NCBI RefSeq assembly: GCF_001269905.1
Contig: NZ_LHVK01000008.1
Span: forward strand, 454,526-518,525
Origin: Pseudomonas corrugata
GTDB taxonomy: Bacteria > Pseudomonadota > Gammaproteobacteria > Pseudomonadales > Pseudomonadaceae
Length of the DNA: 64,000 nucleotides
Direction: 5' to 3'
The notes under the pieces are model-generated. The model was not told the DNA's origin and did no database searches. It saw only the letters and a program-made list of their open reading frames with translations. The translations under genes were made by a program, and so were the position numbers. This document shows, piece by piece, positions 8,321 to 17,231 of the stretch; position 1 is the stretch's first letter, and every line of letters begins with the position of its first letter.

Positions 8321-8378
8321 GAGTTCGATGGTGTGCTGACTGTTACGTTGGGCTTGAGACATCCCTTGGGCCCGATGC

Positions 8379-8534
8379 TCAGCTCTGAGCAGGCGGGATT
8401 TCAGCAGGCTCCTCGCCAATGCAGACCTCGTCGAACTCGCCCATGGTGGCCTCGTCGATAGCGCCGATTTTCAGCAGTGCTTCAGCCGAGCTGTGGATCG
8501 ACTCGAAGGCCTCACTTTTAAACTCGTTAGCCAT
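8379..8534 (-). pseudogene. truncated HigA/NadS-like antitoxin remnant, 51 codons
   Basis: The ATG with GGAG 8 bases upstream opens MANEFKSEAFESIHSSAEALL, then AIDEATMGEFDEVC, which is the N-terminal part of HigA-type antitoxins (normal pattern: SDAFEAIHSSAEGL, DKATMREFDELCL) that should run on for 45 or more residues with a helix-turn-helix. Here the frame stops after EIPPAQS, before the DNA-binding domain, and a family B REP pair starts 60 bases further on. No RelE/HigB toxin gene is next to it. It may be a decayed antitoxin or a short expressed antitoxin fragment. Too short for routine gene finding. Confidence 0.6.
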
Positions 8535-8596
8535 TAAATATCTCCAGTAGAAGTGGGACTGAAGCCCTGTCCTATCCCCGCTTTAACTAAATGTCG

Positions 8597-9310
8597 TCAC
8601 TCAATGATCAGCCGCCCAACCCTCTCATACAACGACAGAGTAAACGCCTCTCGATCACTGGCAAGATGACACCGCCGATGGCAGTTCGGACACAACGCAA
8701 CGGCGTTAGTAATACTGTCCGACCCTTGCTGCGCCAAATGCTTCACATGATGTACTTCAAGAAACGGTAACCCATCCACCTCGAACGGTGCCTTCTGGCC
8801 GCAACCTTCGCAGACACCTTTCGCCAACCCAGCAACCCACGCCCGAACCTTCGGATCCCGAACATAGGCCGTCGTAGTCGTGCTGACCTGCGGCGGATTG
8901 GGGTTCCCTGATGGCTCGACCTTGAGTCCTTTTTTTTGAAGCTTCGAGGCTCGGCTGATCAAAGTTCGTTGATCAAATGTCGGAGCAACTTCATCGGCGC
9001 CAGGTACTACCTTATTGGCGAGCACCTTGCGGATCCGTTGAGCCACACCCGCCCCGATGTTCTTGGCAGGCATGTAGCCGCTGATGCGCCGCAACCCCAT
9101 CTGTTCCAACACCGCCGAGATATTTTGCATGCGGTATTCCACCGATGAGGCACTGCGCTTACTCAGCGGTCCATCACGTAAAAGCTGGTTCTCAACCGAC
9201 TTCTTGAATGTCTGACCGCTTAACTCGCGGGCGAGCATCATCAGGTACGCATCGACCGACGCCTCAAGCTCGTCATCGCTCCAGCCACTTTTTTCAGTTG
9301 GTGTGTCCAT
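8597..9310 (-). CDS. HNH endonuclease
   Basis: 237 residues. The C-terminal third has a classical HNH module: CEGCGQ (first Cys pair, about residue 166), FLEVHHV (catalytic HH), then NAVALCPNCHRRCH (Asn, second Cys pair and last His). The N-terminal part is helical with VEYRMQNISAVLEQMG, a segment that I recall in HNH proteins of restriction-like or McrA-like type. Substrate is unknown: it could be restriction of modified DNA, a homing nuclease or a phage-derived enzyme. The stop is 62 bases before the antitoxin remnant start. Base composition is slightly lower in GC than the core genes. Confidence 0.88.
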   Translation of the reverse strand: MDTPTEKSGWSDDELEASVDAYLMMLARELSGQTFKKSVENQLLRDGPLSKRSASSVEYRMQNISAVLEQMGLRRISGYMPAKNIGAGVAQRIRKVLANKVVPGADEVAPTFDQRTLISRASKLQKKGLKVEPSGNPNPPQVSTTTTAYVRDPKVRAWVAGLAKGVCEGCGQKAPFEVDGLPFLEVHHVKHLAQQGSDSITNAVALCPNCHRRCHLASDREAFTLSLYERVGRLIIE

Positions 9311-9413
9311 GCAGCCGCCGAGGGTTGAAAACCCTCGGACGATACTGACTGGCCATTACCCTTGTCTATGAAAAATCCTACAGAAAAGGCGGAGACATTC
9401 CTTCGGAATGTTC

Positions 9414-9947
9414 CTAGGAAACTGAATGCCCAGACACATGAAATACCTCAAGCAATCTACGCCACCACGGCTTGATCGACCTCGCCCGGCCACGCGTTCG
9501 GTTGAGCAACAGACATGGCATGTCCCTAAGCCGAATCCAGCCGTCGTTTTGCCAATGGAGCAGACTCATGGACATTTCCGGCCAGTCCAAAACACTCAGC
9601 ATTGGTCGGTTCGTATCGCTTGGCGCCTGCGCGTCTCGCAGTGCCGGCACCACCTGATGCGTCAGCCACTCCCGCAACAAGCGATTCCCCGGTGCGTAGT
9701 GGTAAACCAGCAGGGCATAGACACCAGATTCGCTTAGCATCAGTCGTTTTTCAGGCTGGCCGTGGTAGCGGATTAACAGAACGTGTCGTTGGTCTTCGTC
9801 CAGTTTGCTGACCATGCGGTCGTTCAGATGCACACCCATCAATCGCCCAAGGTCGCGAGCGCAGAACCAAGGTTGGTTTTCCAGGAGGAGGGCGTGAAGG
9901 TGGCGGTTGTGGCGGGTGAAAACCGACGGGATGTAGGCTTCATGCAT
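9414..9947 (-). CDS. Bro-N domain protein, phage antirepressor-like
   Basis: 177 residues with an N-terminal BRO-N fold: PWFCARDLGRLMGVHLNDRMVSKLDEDQRHVLL, then LMLSESGVYALLVYHYAPGNRLLREWLTHQVVPALR (about residues 25-110), the core found in prophage antirepressors. The C-terminal part is basic and unlike the KilA-C or ANT domains of phage proteins. Start: ATG with GGAG 9 bases upstream (MHEAYIP); a start six codons earlier is possible. It stands alone without other phage genes. An 18-codon open frame with its own Shine-Dalgarno overlaps the start (see the leader entry), suggesting translational control. Confidence 0.8.
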   Translation of the reverse strand: MHEAYIPSVFTRHNRHLHALLLENQPWFCARDLGRLMGVHLNDRMVSKLDEDQRHVLLIRYHGQPEKRLMLSESGVYALLVYHYAPGNRLLREWLTHQVVPALRDAQAPSDTNRPMLSVLDWPEMSMSLLHWQNDGWIRLRDMPCLLLNRTRGRARSIKPWWRRLLEVFHVSGHSVS

Positions 9948-9996
9948 AATCGATCTCCGAGGCATGTGGAGAACGAGATGGTTTCTTTTTGAGCAT
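9940..9996 (-). CDS. possible 18-aa leader peptide overlapping the Bro-N gene start
   Basis: ATG followed by CTC AAA AAG AAA; product MLKKKPSRSPHASEIDYA, very basic at the start. GAGG lies 5 bases before its ATG and its stop overlaps the Bro-N start by eight bases, so the two could be translationally coupled. The GAGG is the last part of one arm of an inverted repeat. Existence as a translated peptide is inference. Confidence 0.35.
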   Translation of the reverse strand: MLKKKPSRSPHASEIDYA

Positions 9997-10001
9997 AACG
10001 A

Positions 10002-10042
10002 CCTCTACGTATGGAGTTAGCGGCGTGAGCCCGACGTAGAGG
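10002..10042 (-). promoter_or_regulatory. inverted repeat that could hide a ribosome binding site
   Basis: Arms CCTCTACGT and ACGTAGAGG, 9 bases each and perfect, with a 23-base loop. Read on the minus strand, the downstream arm ends in GAGG directly before the ATG of the short leader frame, so folding would cover that ribosome binding site. Apart from this and the terminator, I see nothing else identifiable between 9966 and 10348. Confidence 0.45.
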
Positions 10043-10275
10043 ATGTAAGAAGAAAAATCCCAACAAGCTTTTGCTTTGCAAAGAATGCATAGGTCCTTAG
10101 ACCATACGCGGTTCTCTGTTCGGCGGTCAGCTACTACGTTGGGCGTTTCTTAGGCACCTGCGACTACGATAGGTAACGAGGTGACAAGGTGTCAATGCGG
10201 AACGATTCTGAGTTTTTCGTAGGGTAAAGGCAGTGTGTCTGTTCTAGCGTTAAACACGGTTGAATCTGCAAATGC

Positions 10276-10302
10276 AAAAAACCCCGTTTTCACGGGGTTT
10301 TT
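10276..10302. terminator. bidirectional rho-independent terminator downstream of nrdB
   Basis: AAAAACCCCG-TTTTCA-CGGGGTTTTT: stem with a T run in both directions; it ends nrdB on the minus strand. Confidence 0.85.
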
Positions 10303-10348
10303 AGTTAAGCGTCAGCTGATAGGCCAGCTTGGGATTTTTCTCTCGACA

Positions 10349-11596
10349 TCAATCCCAGCTAAGCGCACCACCGGTCTGATACTCAATCACCCGCGTCTCA
10401 AAGAAATTCTTCTCTTTCTTCAAGTCCATGATCTCGCTCATCCAAGGGAACGGGTTGGTGGTCCCTGGGTACTCTTCCTTCAACCCAATCTGCGACAGAC
10501 GACGGTTCGCGATGAACTTCAGATAGTCCTCCATCATCGCCGCGTTCATGCCCAATACGCCGCGAGGCATGGTGTCACGGGCGTATTCGATCTCCAACTG
10601 AGTCCCTTGCAGGATCATCTGGGTCGCTTCTTCCTTCATCTCGGCATCCCACAGGTGCGGGTTTTCGATTTTGATCTGGTTGATCACGTCGATGCCGAAG
10701 TTCAGGTGCATGGATTCGTCGCGCAGGATGTACTGGAACTGCTCGGCGACGCCGGTCATCTTGTTGCGGCGGCCCATGGAGAGGATCTGGGTGAAGCCGC
10801 AATAGAAGAAGATGCCTTCCAGGACGCAGTAGTAGGCGATCAGGTTGCGCAGCAACTCTTTGTCGGTTTCCGGGGTGCCGGTTTCGAATTTCGGATCGGA
10901 GATCGAACGGGTGTACTTCAGGCCCCAGGCGGCTTTCTTCGCGACCGATGGGATCTCGTGGTACATGTTGAAGATTTCGCCTTCATCCATGGCCAGCGAT
11001 TCGATGCAGTACTGGTAGGCGTGGGTATGGATCGCCTCTTCGAAGGCCTGGCGCAGGATGTACTGGCGGCATTCCGGGTTGGTGATCAGGCGGTATACGG
11101 CCAGGACCAGGTTGTTGGCGACCAGGGAGTCGGCGGTGGAGAAGAAGCCCAGGTTGCGCATTACGATGCGGCGCTCGTCGTCGGTCAGGCCTTCCGGGTT
11201 TTTCCAGAGGGCGATGTCGGCGGTCATGTTGACTTCTTGCGGCATCCAGTGGTTTGCGCAACCGTCCAGGTACTTCTGCCAGGCCCAGTCGTATTTGAAT
11301 GGCACGAGCTGGTTGAGGTCGGCGCGGCAGTTGATCATGCGCTTTTCATCGACGGCGACACGGGCAGAGGCGCCTTCGAGTTCGGCGAGGCCTTCGGCGA
11401 CGTCGAGTTTGTCGAGGGCGGCCTTGGCGCGAATGATCGCGGCCGAGTCGCTGGCCGTCACGGCGCGGGCTTCGAGCGCGGCGGCGCCGCCAGCGCTGTC
11501 GAGGCGGTCCATGTTGGCTTCAGAAGCGTGGCCGGCATTGGCGCCTTTTACAGCGACTTCGCCGTCTTCTTTGTCGAATTCGTCCCAGCTCAGCAT
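10349..11596 (-). CDS. nrdB: ribonucleoside-diphosphate reductase, class Ia beta subunit
   Basis: 415 residues starting [12 protein letters not shown], the usual size for Pseudomonas NrdB. Di-iron ligand motifs are present: the [14 protein letters not shown] helix and the DESMHLNFG helix (ExxH pairs), with the Tyr radical region in between. The subunit houses the diferric-tyrosyl radical and pairs with NrdA to make deoxyribonucleotides. Start: ATG with GGAG about 10 bases upstream; the longer open frame is noncoding leader. Its partner nrdA lies about 43 kb away (54432-57323), whereas in P. aeruginosa the two are adjacent. An NrdR-like box is about 400 bases upstream, which implies a long leader. 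Confidence 0.97.
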   Translation of the reverse strand: MLSWDEFDKEDGEVAVKGANAGHASEANMDRLDSAGGAAALEARAVTASDSAAIIRAKAALDKLDVAEGLAELEGASARVAVDEKRMINCRADLNQLVPFKYDWAWQKYLDGCANHWMPQEVNMTADIALWKNPEGLTDDERRIVMRNLGFFSTADSLVANNLVLAVYRLITNPECRQYILRQAFEEAIHTHAYQYCIESLAMDEGEIFNMYHEIPSVAKKAAWGLKYTRSISDPKFETGTPETDKELLRNLIAYYCVLEGIFFYCGFTQILSMGRRNKMTGVAEQFQYILRDESMHLNFGIDVINQIKIENPHLWDAEMKEEATQMILQGTQLEIEYARDTMPRGVLGMNAAMMEDYLKFIANRRLSQIGLKEEYPGTTNPFPWMSEIMDLKKEKNFFETRVIEYQTGGALSWD

Positions 11597-11991
11597 GACG
11601 TGTCGTCTCCTGCGTGAGGGCCAGAAGCCTGGTGAAGGCCTGCTGGCGGCGGTGGATCTTGGAAAATCGTTTCTTGCAGCTGACGCAGGCAATAAACAGA
11701 AAAATGTACGGGTCATGCTGAAGCGGCTGTGAACGCGAAGAGGCGATGGGCCTTTGCGTGGGCTTCAGGCTGGCTTGATCCCCTGTAAGGGAATATTGCA
11801 GGCCCGTTTAAGGCGGCATTATAAGGACTTTTTTGCCTACGTGGTGCGGCGAAATCGCCCACGGAGGGCGCGGTGGGGGGCGTATCCGCGCTGGAGCGAG
11901 AGTTTACAAGGCTTTGGCGGTTACAGATTTTTTTTGCATGAATCGGATGAGGTGATTTTTTGATCAAAAAACAACCGGTTTTTGCGAATTT
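11597..11991. other. nrdB upstream leader region, no gene seen
   Basis: About 400 bases between the nrdB start and the NrdR-like box. I see no convincing gene; short open frames lack ribosome binding sites. The region next to the box contains a T/A-rich stretch (TTTTTTGATCAAAAAA). It is probably the nrdB promoter and a long 5' untranslated region. Confidence 0.5.
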
Positions 11992-12007
11992 ACACTACAT
12001 GTTGTGT
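11992..12007. promoter_or_regulatory. NrdR-like box upstream of nrdB
   Basis: ACACTACATGTTGTGT is a near-perfect palindrome and fits the NrdR box pattern acaCwAtATaTwGwgt. Only one box is clear; a second at about 31 bases, usual for NrdR, is not obvious. The same core (CTACATGTwG) recurs upstream of nrdA. Confidence 0.6.
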
Positions 12008-12082
12008 TTGTGGAGGGTTTTCATTGGTTCCAGACACAACCAGGCCCGACCGGAGTCGGGCCATGGAAACTGCCAATAATGA

Positions 12083-12298
12083 TCAATCGGTATGGGCCGA
12101 GCCGGAGCGGTCGCTGCCATCGGCGGCGACGGTCCTCGGATCGGTAGGGGCGTGGTGGTCGGTATCGACCGTGGCGGCGTTGGTGAGGTCGTGACGGTTC
12201 ATTGCGGCGGCGGAACCGGTGCGATCGAAGCCGTCGGCGGCGAAGCTATTGGCGGCCAGTACGGACAGGGCCAAGGCGCAGAAGAGTTTGTATTTCAA
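12083..12298 (-). CDS. small secreted hypothetical protein, 71 aa
   Basis: A clear signal peptide (KYKLFCALALSVLAANSFA, cleavage after SFA near residue 20) is followed by a polar tail of about 50 residues rich in Asp, Thr and Ala with repeated DR/DG-type elements. The start codon is TTG: no ATG is available in frame, and GGAG lies 9 bases before the TTG. I recall similar short exported proteins in pseudomonads, with no known function. It lies about 30 bases downstream of another small exported protein (DUF2790) on the same strand, so they may be cotranscribed. Confidence 0.7.
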   Translation of the reverse strand: MKYKLFCALALSVLAANSFAADGFDRTGSAAAMNRHDLTNAATVDTDHHAPTDPRTVAADGSDRSGSAHTD

Positions 12299-12328
12299 AG
12301 TGGATGACTCCTGGTTCGTTCAAGTTGG

Positions 12329-12592
12329 TTAGCCGTTGGAGCAACCATTGCCCATGACGCTGTAGCGCAGGATGTGCCGTTGGCCTTTGGAGTCTTCGTA
12401 TTCCATCTTTGCCGGGACCACTTCGCAGACGTTCGGGACGGTGCTCATGAAAATGACTTTGGCGATGTCCAGATGGGTGGAATAGGTGTACTCCTCAATG
12501 GCAGGTTTTTGCTGAGCGACATCGGTCGGGGCCTCGTCTGCCATCGCCGTTGCGCAGAGGCTGCCGAGGACCAGAACCCATAAAGCTTTCAT
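12329..12592 (-). CDS. DUF2790 family periplasmic protein
   Basis: 87 residues: signal peptide (about 1-18, ending ATAMA), then the DUF2790 core YSTHLDIAKVI, CEVVPAKMEYEDSKGQRHILRYSVMGNGC, with two conserved Cys residues probably forming a disulfide. This family is confined largely to Pseudomonas and has several paralogs per genome; no biochemical role is established. A 9-base inverted repeat lies about 33 bases upstream of its start. Confidence 0.9.
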   Translation of the reverse strand: MKALWVLVLGSLCATAMADEAPTDVAQQKPAIEEYTYSTHLDIAKVIFMSTVPNVCEVVPAKMEYEDSKGQRHILRYSVMGNGCSNG

Positions 12593-12624
12593 CTGATTTC
12601 ACCTTTTTTGAGGTCGAGTGGGGT

Positions 12625-12649
12625 CACGCAACCTTTTTGGGGTTGCGTG
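12625..12649. promoter_or_regulatory. 9-base inverted repeat upstream of the DUF2790 gene
   Basis: CACGCAACC and GGTTGCGTG, perfect arms around a 7-base spacer. It lies 33 bases before the start codon, so it could be an operator or an RNA hairpin in the leader. No regulator is recognised. Confidence 0.4.
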
Positions 12650-13055
12650 TGGAGCAGGTTTGGGAAGTTTGATTAACGGCCTTCGTGGGGGCTGTGTTGC
12701 GTCAATCGTATTTGCCGGTTGGCGAGGTGGATTCTAGGGAGTGGGGGTGGATGCAAACAGACCGGGTTTTGATAAAGACTTTTGGTTGATTTGGTAATAA
12801 TCGCCAGGAGTCGAAGACTTCCTGTTGGATCTGTTTTGGATTGGCTGGCGTCATCGCGAGCAGGCTCGCTCCCACGGGGGATCTATGTTGGTGACAAAAA
12901 CAGGTATTCACTGAAATTCAGGTGTGGATGGGTCTTGCACGTTTGTACCGACATTTTGTAGGGACTTGTTACTACCATCGTCGAATGGTTCTATAGGCCC
13001 GCCCCGGGCTACAACGGGACCATACAAAAACAACTATGTCACCGAGGTAAGAAAC
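12650..13055. other. acs upstream region
   Basis: About 400 bases between the DUF2790 leader and acs. It contains one family A REP palindrome (12853-12875) and the acs promoter area; I cannot place a convincing promoter or operator. Confidence 0.5.
12853..12875. repeat. REP palindrome, family A (single copy)
   Basis: ATCGCGAGCAGGCTCGC followed by TCCCAC, upstream of acs; no inverted partner within 200 bases. Confidence 0.8.
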
Positions 13056-15011
13056 ATGAGTGCGGCTTCTCTGTATCCCGTTCGTCCCGAGGTAGCAGCC
13101 AATACGCTGACTGACGAGGCGACCTACAAGGCCATGTACCAGCAGTCGGTGGTCAACCCGGATGGTTTCTGGCGCGAACAGGCCAAGCGCCTCGACTGGA
13201 TCAAGCCGTTCACCACGGTGAAGCAGACCTCCTTCGACGATCACCATGTCGATATCAAGTGGTTTGCCGACGGCACCTTGAACGTTTCCTACAATTGCCT
13301 CGACCGTCACCTGGTCGAGCGTGGCGATCAGGTTGCGATTATCTGGGAGGGCGATGACCCTGCCGAGAGTCGCAAGATCACTTACCGTGAACTGCACGAA
13401 GAAGTCTGCAAGTTCGCCAACGCTCTGCGCGGCCAGGACGTGCATCGCGGCGACGTGGTGACCATCTACATGCCGATGATCCCAGAGGCTGTGGTCGCCA
13501 TGCTGGCCTGTGCCCGGATCGGCGCGATTCACTCGGTGGTGTTCGGTGGTTTCTCCCCTGAAGCACTGGCCGGTCGCATCATCGACTGCAAATCCAAAGT
13601 GGTGATCACCGCCGACGAAGGCGTTCGCGCCGGCAAGAAGATCCCGCTCAAGGCCAACGTCGACGACGCGCTGACCAACCCGGAAACCAGCAGCATCCAG
13701 AAAGTCATCGTGTGCAAGCGCACCGCGGGCAACATCAAGTGGAACCAGCACCGCGACATCTGGTACGAAGACCTGATGAAAGTCGCCGGTACCGTTTGCG
13801 CGCCAAAGGAAATGGGCGCTGAAGAAGCGCTGTTCATCCTCTACACCTCCGGTTCCACCGGCAAGCCCAAGGGCGTGCAGCACACCACGGCGGGCTACCT
13901 GCTGTATGCGGCCCTGACCCATGAGCGCGTATTCGACTACAAGCCGGGCGAGGTCTACTGGTGCACCGCCGACGTCGGCTGGGTCACCGGCCACAGCTAC
14001 ATCGTCTACGGCCCGCTGGCGAACGGCGCGACCACGCTGCTGTTCGAAGGCGTGCCGAACTATCCGGACATCACCCGGGTGGCCCAGGTCATCGACAAGC
14101 ACAAGGTCAATATCCTTTACACCGCGCCTACCGCCATCCGCGCGATGATGGCCTCGGGCACCGCCGCCGTCGAAGGCGCCGATGGCAGCAGTCTGCGCCT
14201 GCTGGGGTCGGTGGGTGAGCCGATCAACCCGGAAGCCTGGGACTGGTACTACAAGAACGTCGGCAAGGAACGTTGCCCGATCGTCGACACCTGGTGGCAG
14301 ACCGAAACCGGTGGCGTGCTGATCAGCCCGCTGCCAGGTGCCACGGCGTTGAAGCCGGGTTCGGCCACGCGTCCGTTCTTCGGCGTGGTGCCGGCACTGG
14401 TGGATAACCTCGGCAACCTGATCGAAGGTGCAGCCGAAGGTAACCTGGTGATCCTCGATTCGTGGCCAGGCCAGGCGCGGACGCTGTACGGCGACCATGA
14501 CCGTTTCGTCGACACCTACTTCAAGACCTTCAGCGGCATGTATTTCACCGGTGACGGTGCGCGTCGCGATGCCGATGGTTACTACTGGATCACCGGCCGC
14601 GTGGATGACGTGCTCAACGTGTCCGGCCACCGCATGGGTACCGCCGAGATCGAAAGTGCCATGGTCGCCCACCCGAAAGTCGCCGAAGCGGCGGTGGTCG
14701 GTGTGCCGCACGACATCAAGGGGCAGGGCATCTATGTCTATGTCACCCTCAATGCCGGCGAAGAAACCAGCGAAGCCCTGCGCCTGGAACTGAAGAACTG
14801 GGTGCGCAAGGAGATCGGTCCGATTGCATCGCCGGATGTCATCCAGTGGGCACCCGGTTTGCCGAAGACCCGCTCCGGCAAGATCATGCGCCGCATCCTG
14901 CGCAAGATCGCCACGGCGGAATATGACGGGTTGGGTGATATCTCCACGTTGGCCGATCCGGGTGTGGTGGCGCATTTGATCGAGACGCACAAGACCATGA
15001 ACGTCGCCTGA
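13056..15011 (+). CDS. acs: acetyl-CoA synthetase
   Basis: 651 residues, the normal length for bacterial Acs. It activates acetate to acetyl-CoA through acetyl-AMP. Diagnostic segments: the AMP-binding loop [12 protein letters not shown] (about residue 262), the acetate-pocket WWQTETGG motif, [15 protein letters not shown] hinge, and the C-terminal [11 protein letters not shown] motif whose Lys is the known site of inhibitory acetylation. Start: ATG after GAGGTAAGAAAC. A strong terminator follows. The position next to the arginine transport genes matches P. aeruginosa, where acsA lies just before aotJ. Confidence 0.97.
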   Translation: MSAASLYPVRPEVAANTLTDEATYKAMYQQSVVNPDGFWREQAKRLDWIKPFTTVKQTSFDDHHVDIKWFADGTLNVSYNCLDRHLVERGDQVAIIWEGDDPAESRKITYRELHEEVCKFANALRGQDVHRGDVVTIYMPMIPEAVVAMLACARIGAIHSVVFGGFSPEALAGRIIDCKSKVVITADEGVRAGKKIPLKANVDDALTNPETSSIQKVIVCKRTAGNIKWNQHRDIWYEDLMKVAGTVCAPKEMGAEEALFILYTSGSTGKPKGVQHTTAGYLLYAALTHERVFDYKPGEVYWCTADVGWVTGHSYIVYGPLANGATTLLFEGVPNYPDITRVAQVIDKHKVNILYTAPTAIRAMMASGTAAVEGADGSSLRLLGSVGEPINPEAWDWYYKNVGKERCPIVDTWWQTETGGVLISPLPGATALKPGSATRPFFGVVPALVDNLGNLIEGAAEGNLVILDSWPGQARTLYGDHDRFVDTYFKTFSGMYFTGDGARRDADGYYWITGRVDDVLNVSGHRMGTAEIESAMVAHPKVAEAAVVGVPHDIKGQGIYVYVTLNAGEETSEALRLELKNWVRKEIGPIASPDVIQWAPGLPKTRSGKIMRRILRKIATAEYDGLGDISTLADPGVVAHLIETHKTMNVA

Positions 15012-15030
15012 CGACGGTTTGTGATCCCTG

Positions 15031-15066
15031 AAAGCCCCGCCCGGTAATTGCCCGGCGGGGCTTTTT
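15031..15066 (+). terminator. rho-independent terminator of acs
   Basis: AAAGCCCCGCCCGG, loop TAATTG, then CCGGCGGGGCTTTTT: GC-rich stem plus T run, 20 bases after the acs stop. Confidence 0.9.
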
Positions 15067-15079
15067 CTTGGGAGCTGAC

Positions 15080-15190
15080 TGATCGTTCCCACGCTCCGCG
15101 TGGGAATGCAGCCATGGACGCTCTGCGTCCCTGGGAGCCGAACGCGGAGCGTCCGTAGAGGCATTCCCACGCGGAGCGTGGGAACGATCA
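15080..15190. repeat. REP-type inverted pair, family C
   Basis: Starts TGATCGTTCCCACGCTCCGC and ends with its exact inverse. Inside, GTGGGAATGC and GCATTCCCAC form nested arms. This family differs in sequence from the other REPs in the window and occurs here once. Confidence 0.8.
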
Positions 15191-15677
15191 GTGTGGAAAG
15201 GTCTGCGAATAAATATCGACGTTCCGCGTCAGCTCTTTCGAAGCGTTACCGATGTTTCTAAATGTGTAACCAAAGGCACCCTACCGAGGCGATGGGAAAC
15301 GCCAGGCCCCGTTTCAGAGCGTCCGCAGCTTCTCGTTAAAATAAGCCGACACGCTGTGCTTGCCGGATTAGAAGGGTTTGCGAATAATGGGCCCGCAATT
15401 TGCAATGTGTATTGGTTTCCTTTCTTTTGTCCTTGCATGAATTTGCCAGGCTGTCAATGTGCTCGAACTGCTTTCTCGGTGCTTCTGTAATTTGTTGTCG
15501 CATTGAAGAAATATCGGCTTCGGGCCTGTCGTTAGAATGCCGATCACTCGCTCGTCGTGGCCTGCGTTGAAAAAAACGCCCGATTCCTAGGACGCAGCAC
15601 CTACGTTTGTTTCACCCATTCGCATATTGGGCTGTTGCTCACTCTGCCGTTTTGCCCTTTACCGATGGAGTCCCAAG
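15191..15677. other. aotJ upstream region with ArgR-type site and promoter
   Basis: Nearly 490 bases without a gene. TGTCGC-N8-AA at 15496-15511 matches the Pseudomonas ArgR half site; a weaker TGTCGT copy at 15527 lies 31 bases on. A possible -10 (TAGAAT, 15533-15538) falls where an ArgR-controlled promoter would place it. The stretch 15191-15490 shows nothing I can name. Confidence 0.5.
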
Positions 15678-16451
15678 ATGAAGAAACTTGTGCTGCTTGG
15701 CGCCCTGGCACTGTCCGTGCTGTCCCTGCCGACATTCGCCGATCAAAAGCCCCTGAAGATCGGTATCGAAGCGGCTTACCCTCCGTTTGCCTCCAAAGCC
15801 CCGGATGGCAGCATCGTCGGTTTCGACTACGACATCGGCAACGCGTTGTGCGAAGAGATGAAGGTCAAGTGCGTGTGGGTCGAGCAGGAGTTCGACGGTC
15901 TGATCCCGGCACTCAAGGTGCGCAAGATCGATGCGATCCTGTCCTCCATGTCGATCACTGAAGATCGCAAGAAGTCCGTGGACTTCACCAACAAGTACTA
16001 CAACACCCCGGCCCGTCTGGTAATGAAGGCCGGCACCCAGGTCAGCGATGGCCTGACCGAGCTCAAGGGCAAGAACATCGGCGTGCAGCGCGGTTCGATC
16101 CACGAGCGTTTTGCCCGTGAAGTCCTCGCCCCGCTGGGTGCCGAGATCAAGCCATACGGTTCGCAGAACGAAATCTACCTGGACGTTTCCGCTGGTCGTC
16201 TCGACGGCACCCTGGCAGACGCTACCTTGCTGGATGACGGTTTCCTGAAGACCGATGCCGGCAAAGGCTTCGCATTCGTGGGGCCGGCCTTCACCGACGT
16301 CAAATACTTCGGCGACGGCGTAGGGATCGCAGTTCGTAAGGGCGATGCCCTGAAAGACAAGATCAATGGCGCCATCGCTGCTATTCGCGAGAACGGCAAG
16401 TACAAGCAAATCCAGGATAAATACTTCGCCTTCGACATCTACGGCAAGTAA
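15678..16451 (+). CDS. aotJ: arginine/ornithine ABC transporter, periplasmic binding protein
   Basis: 257 residues with a signal peptide (about 1-21, ending LPTFA) and the family 3 solute-binding fold: [41 protein letters not shown], then [15 protein letters not shown] lobes. It delivers arginine and ornithine to AotQM. Assignment follows the order aotJ-aotQ-aotM-aotP-argR and HisJ/ArgT-like sequence. Upstream it has an ArgR-type half site. Confidence 0.92.
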   Translation: MKKLVLLGALALSVLSLPTFADQKPLKIGIEAAYPPFASKAPDGSIVGFDYDIGNALCEEMKVKCVWVEQEFDGLIPALKVRKIDAILSSMSITEDRKKSVDFTNKYYNTPARLVMKAGTQVSDGLTELKGKNIGVQRGSIHERFAREVLAPLGAEIKPYGSQNEIYLDVSAGRLDGTLADATLLDDGFLKTDAGKGFAFVGPAFTDVKYFGDGVGIAVRKGDALKDKINGAIAAIRENGKYKQIQDKYFAFDIYGK

Positions 16452-16541
16452 CACCGTCCCGCTACTCGTGCGAAATGGCGCAAGCAACAGGCTCCCTGCG
16501 GTTTGCGCCATTTTTTCATCCCACTTTCGAGGACCTGAATC

Positions 16542-17231
16542 ATGTTGAAAGGCTACGGGGCTGTCATCCTCGATGGCGCATGGTTGACGCTTCAGCTCGC
16601 CTTGTCGTCCATGGCCCTGGCCATTGTCCTGGGACTGATCGGTGTCGCGTTGCGCCTCTCGCCGGTGCGCTGGCTGGCGTGGCTGGGTGACCTGTATTCC
16701 ACGGTCATTCGCGGTATTCCTGACCTGGTGCTGATCCTGCTGATTTTCTACGGCGGCCAGGACCTGCTCAATCGCGTGGCACCGATACTCGGTTATGACG
16801 ACTACATCGACCTCAATCCGCTGGCGGCGGGTATTGGCACCCTGGGCTTTATCTTTGGTGCCTACCTGTCGGAAACCTTTCGCGGCGCGTTCATGGCGAT
16901 CCCCAAGGGGCAGGCCGAGGCGGGCATGGCGTATGGCATGAGCGGGTTCCAGGTGTTCTTCCGGGTGCTGGTGCCACAGATGATTCGCCTGGCGATTCCG
17001 GGCTTCACCAACAACTGGCTGGTGTTGACCAAGGCGACCGCGCTGATTTCGGTGGTGGGCCTGCAAGACATGATGTTCAAGGCCAAGCAGGCGGCAGATG
17101 CCACCCGTGAGCCGTTCACCTTCTTCCTGGCAGTGGCGGCGATGTACCTGGTGATCACCAGCGTCTCGTTGCTGGCATTGCGTCACCTTGAGAAGCGCTA
17201 CTCGGTAGGCGTAAGGGCGGCTGATCTATGA
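16542..17231 (+). CDS. aotQ: arginine/ornithine ABC transporter, permease
   Basis: 229 residues, HisQ-type inner-membrane permease with about five membrane helices; starts MLKGYGAVILDGAWLTLQLA. The EAA cytoplasmic loop is seen as GQAEAGMAYGMSGFQVFFRVLVPQ, which contacts the ATPase. It forms the channel with AotM. Its stop overlaps the aotM start by four bases (ATGA), so the two subunits are made in step. Confidence 0.93.
   Translation: MLKGYGAVILDGAWLTLQLALSSMALAIVLGLIGVALRLSPVRWLAWLGDLYSTVIRGIPDLVLILLIFYGGQDLLNRVAPILGYDDYIDLNPLAAGIGTLGFIFGAYLSETFRGAFMAIPKGQAEAGMAYGMSGFQVFFRVLVPQMIRLAIPGFTNNWLVLTKATALISVVGLQDMMFKAKQAADATREPFTFFLAVAAMYLVITSVSLLALRHLEKRYSVGVRAADL

Noticed and set aside
9414..9947. 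Bro-N gene as evidence of a prophage
   Set aside because: No capsid, tail, lysis or integrase genes are nearby; a lone antirepressor-like gene is not enough.
10235..11617. 460-codon frame opposite nrdB
   Set aside because: Shadow of nrdB with Val/Gly/His-rich composition.
12972..15170. 732-codon frame opposite acs
   Set aside because: Antisense shadow; acs is certain and the frame has no recognisable domain or ribosome binding site.
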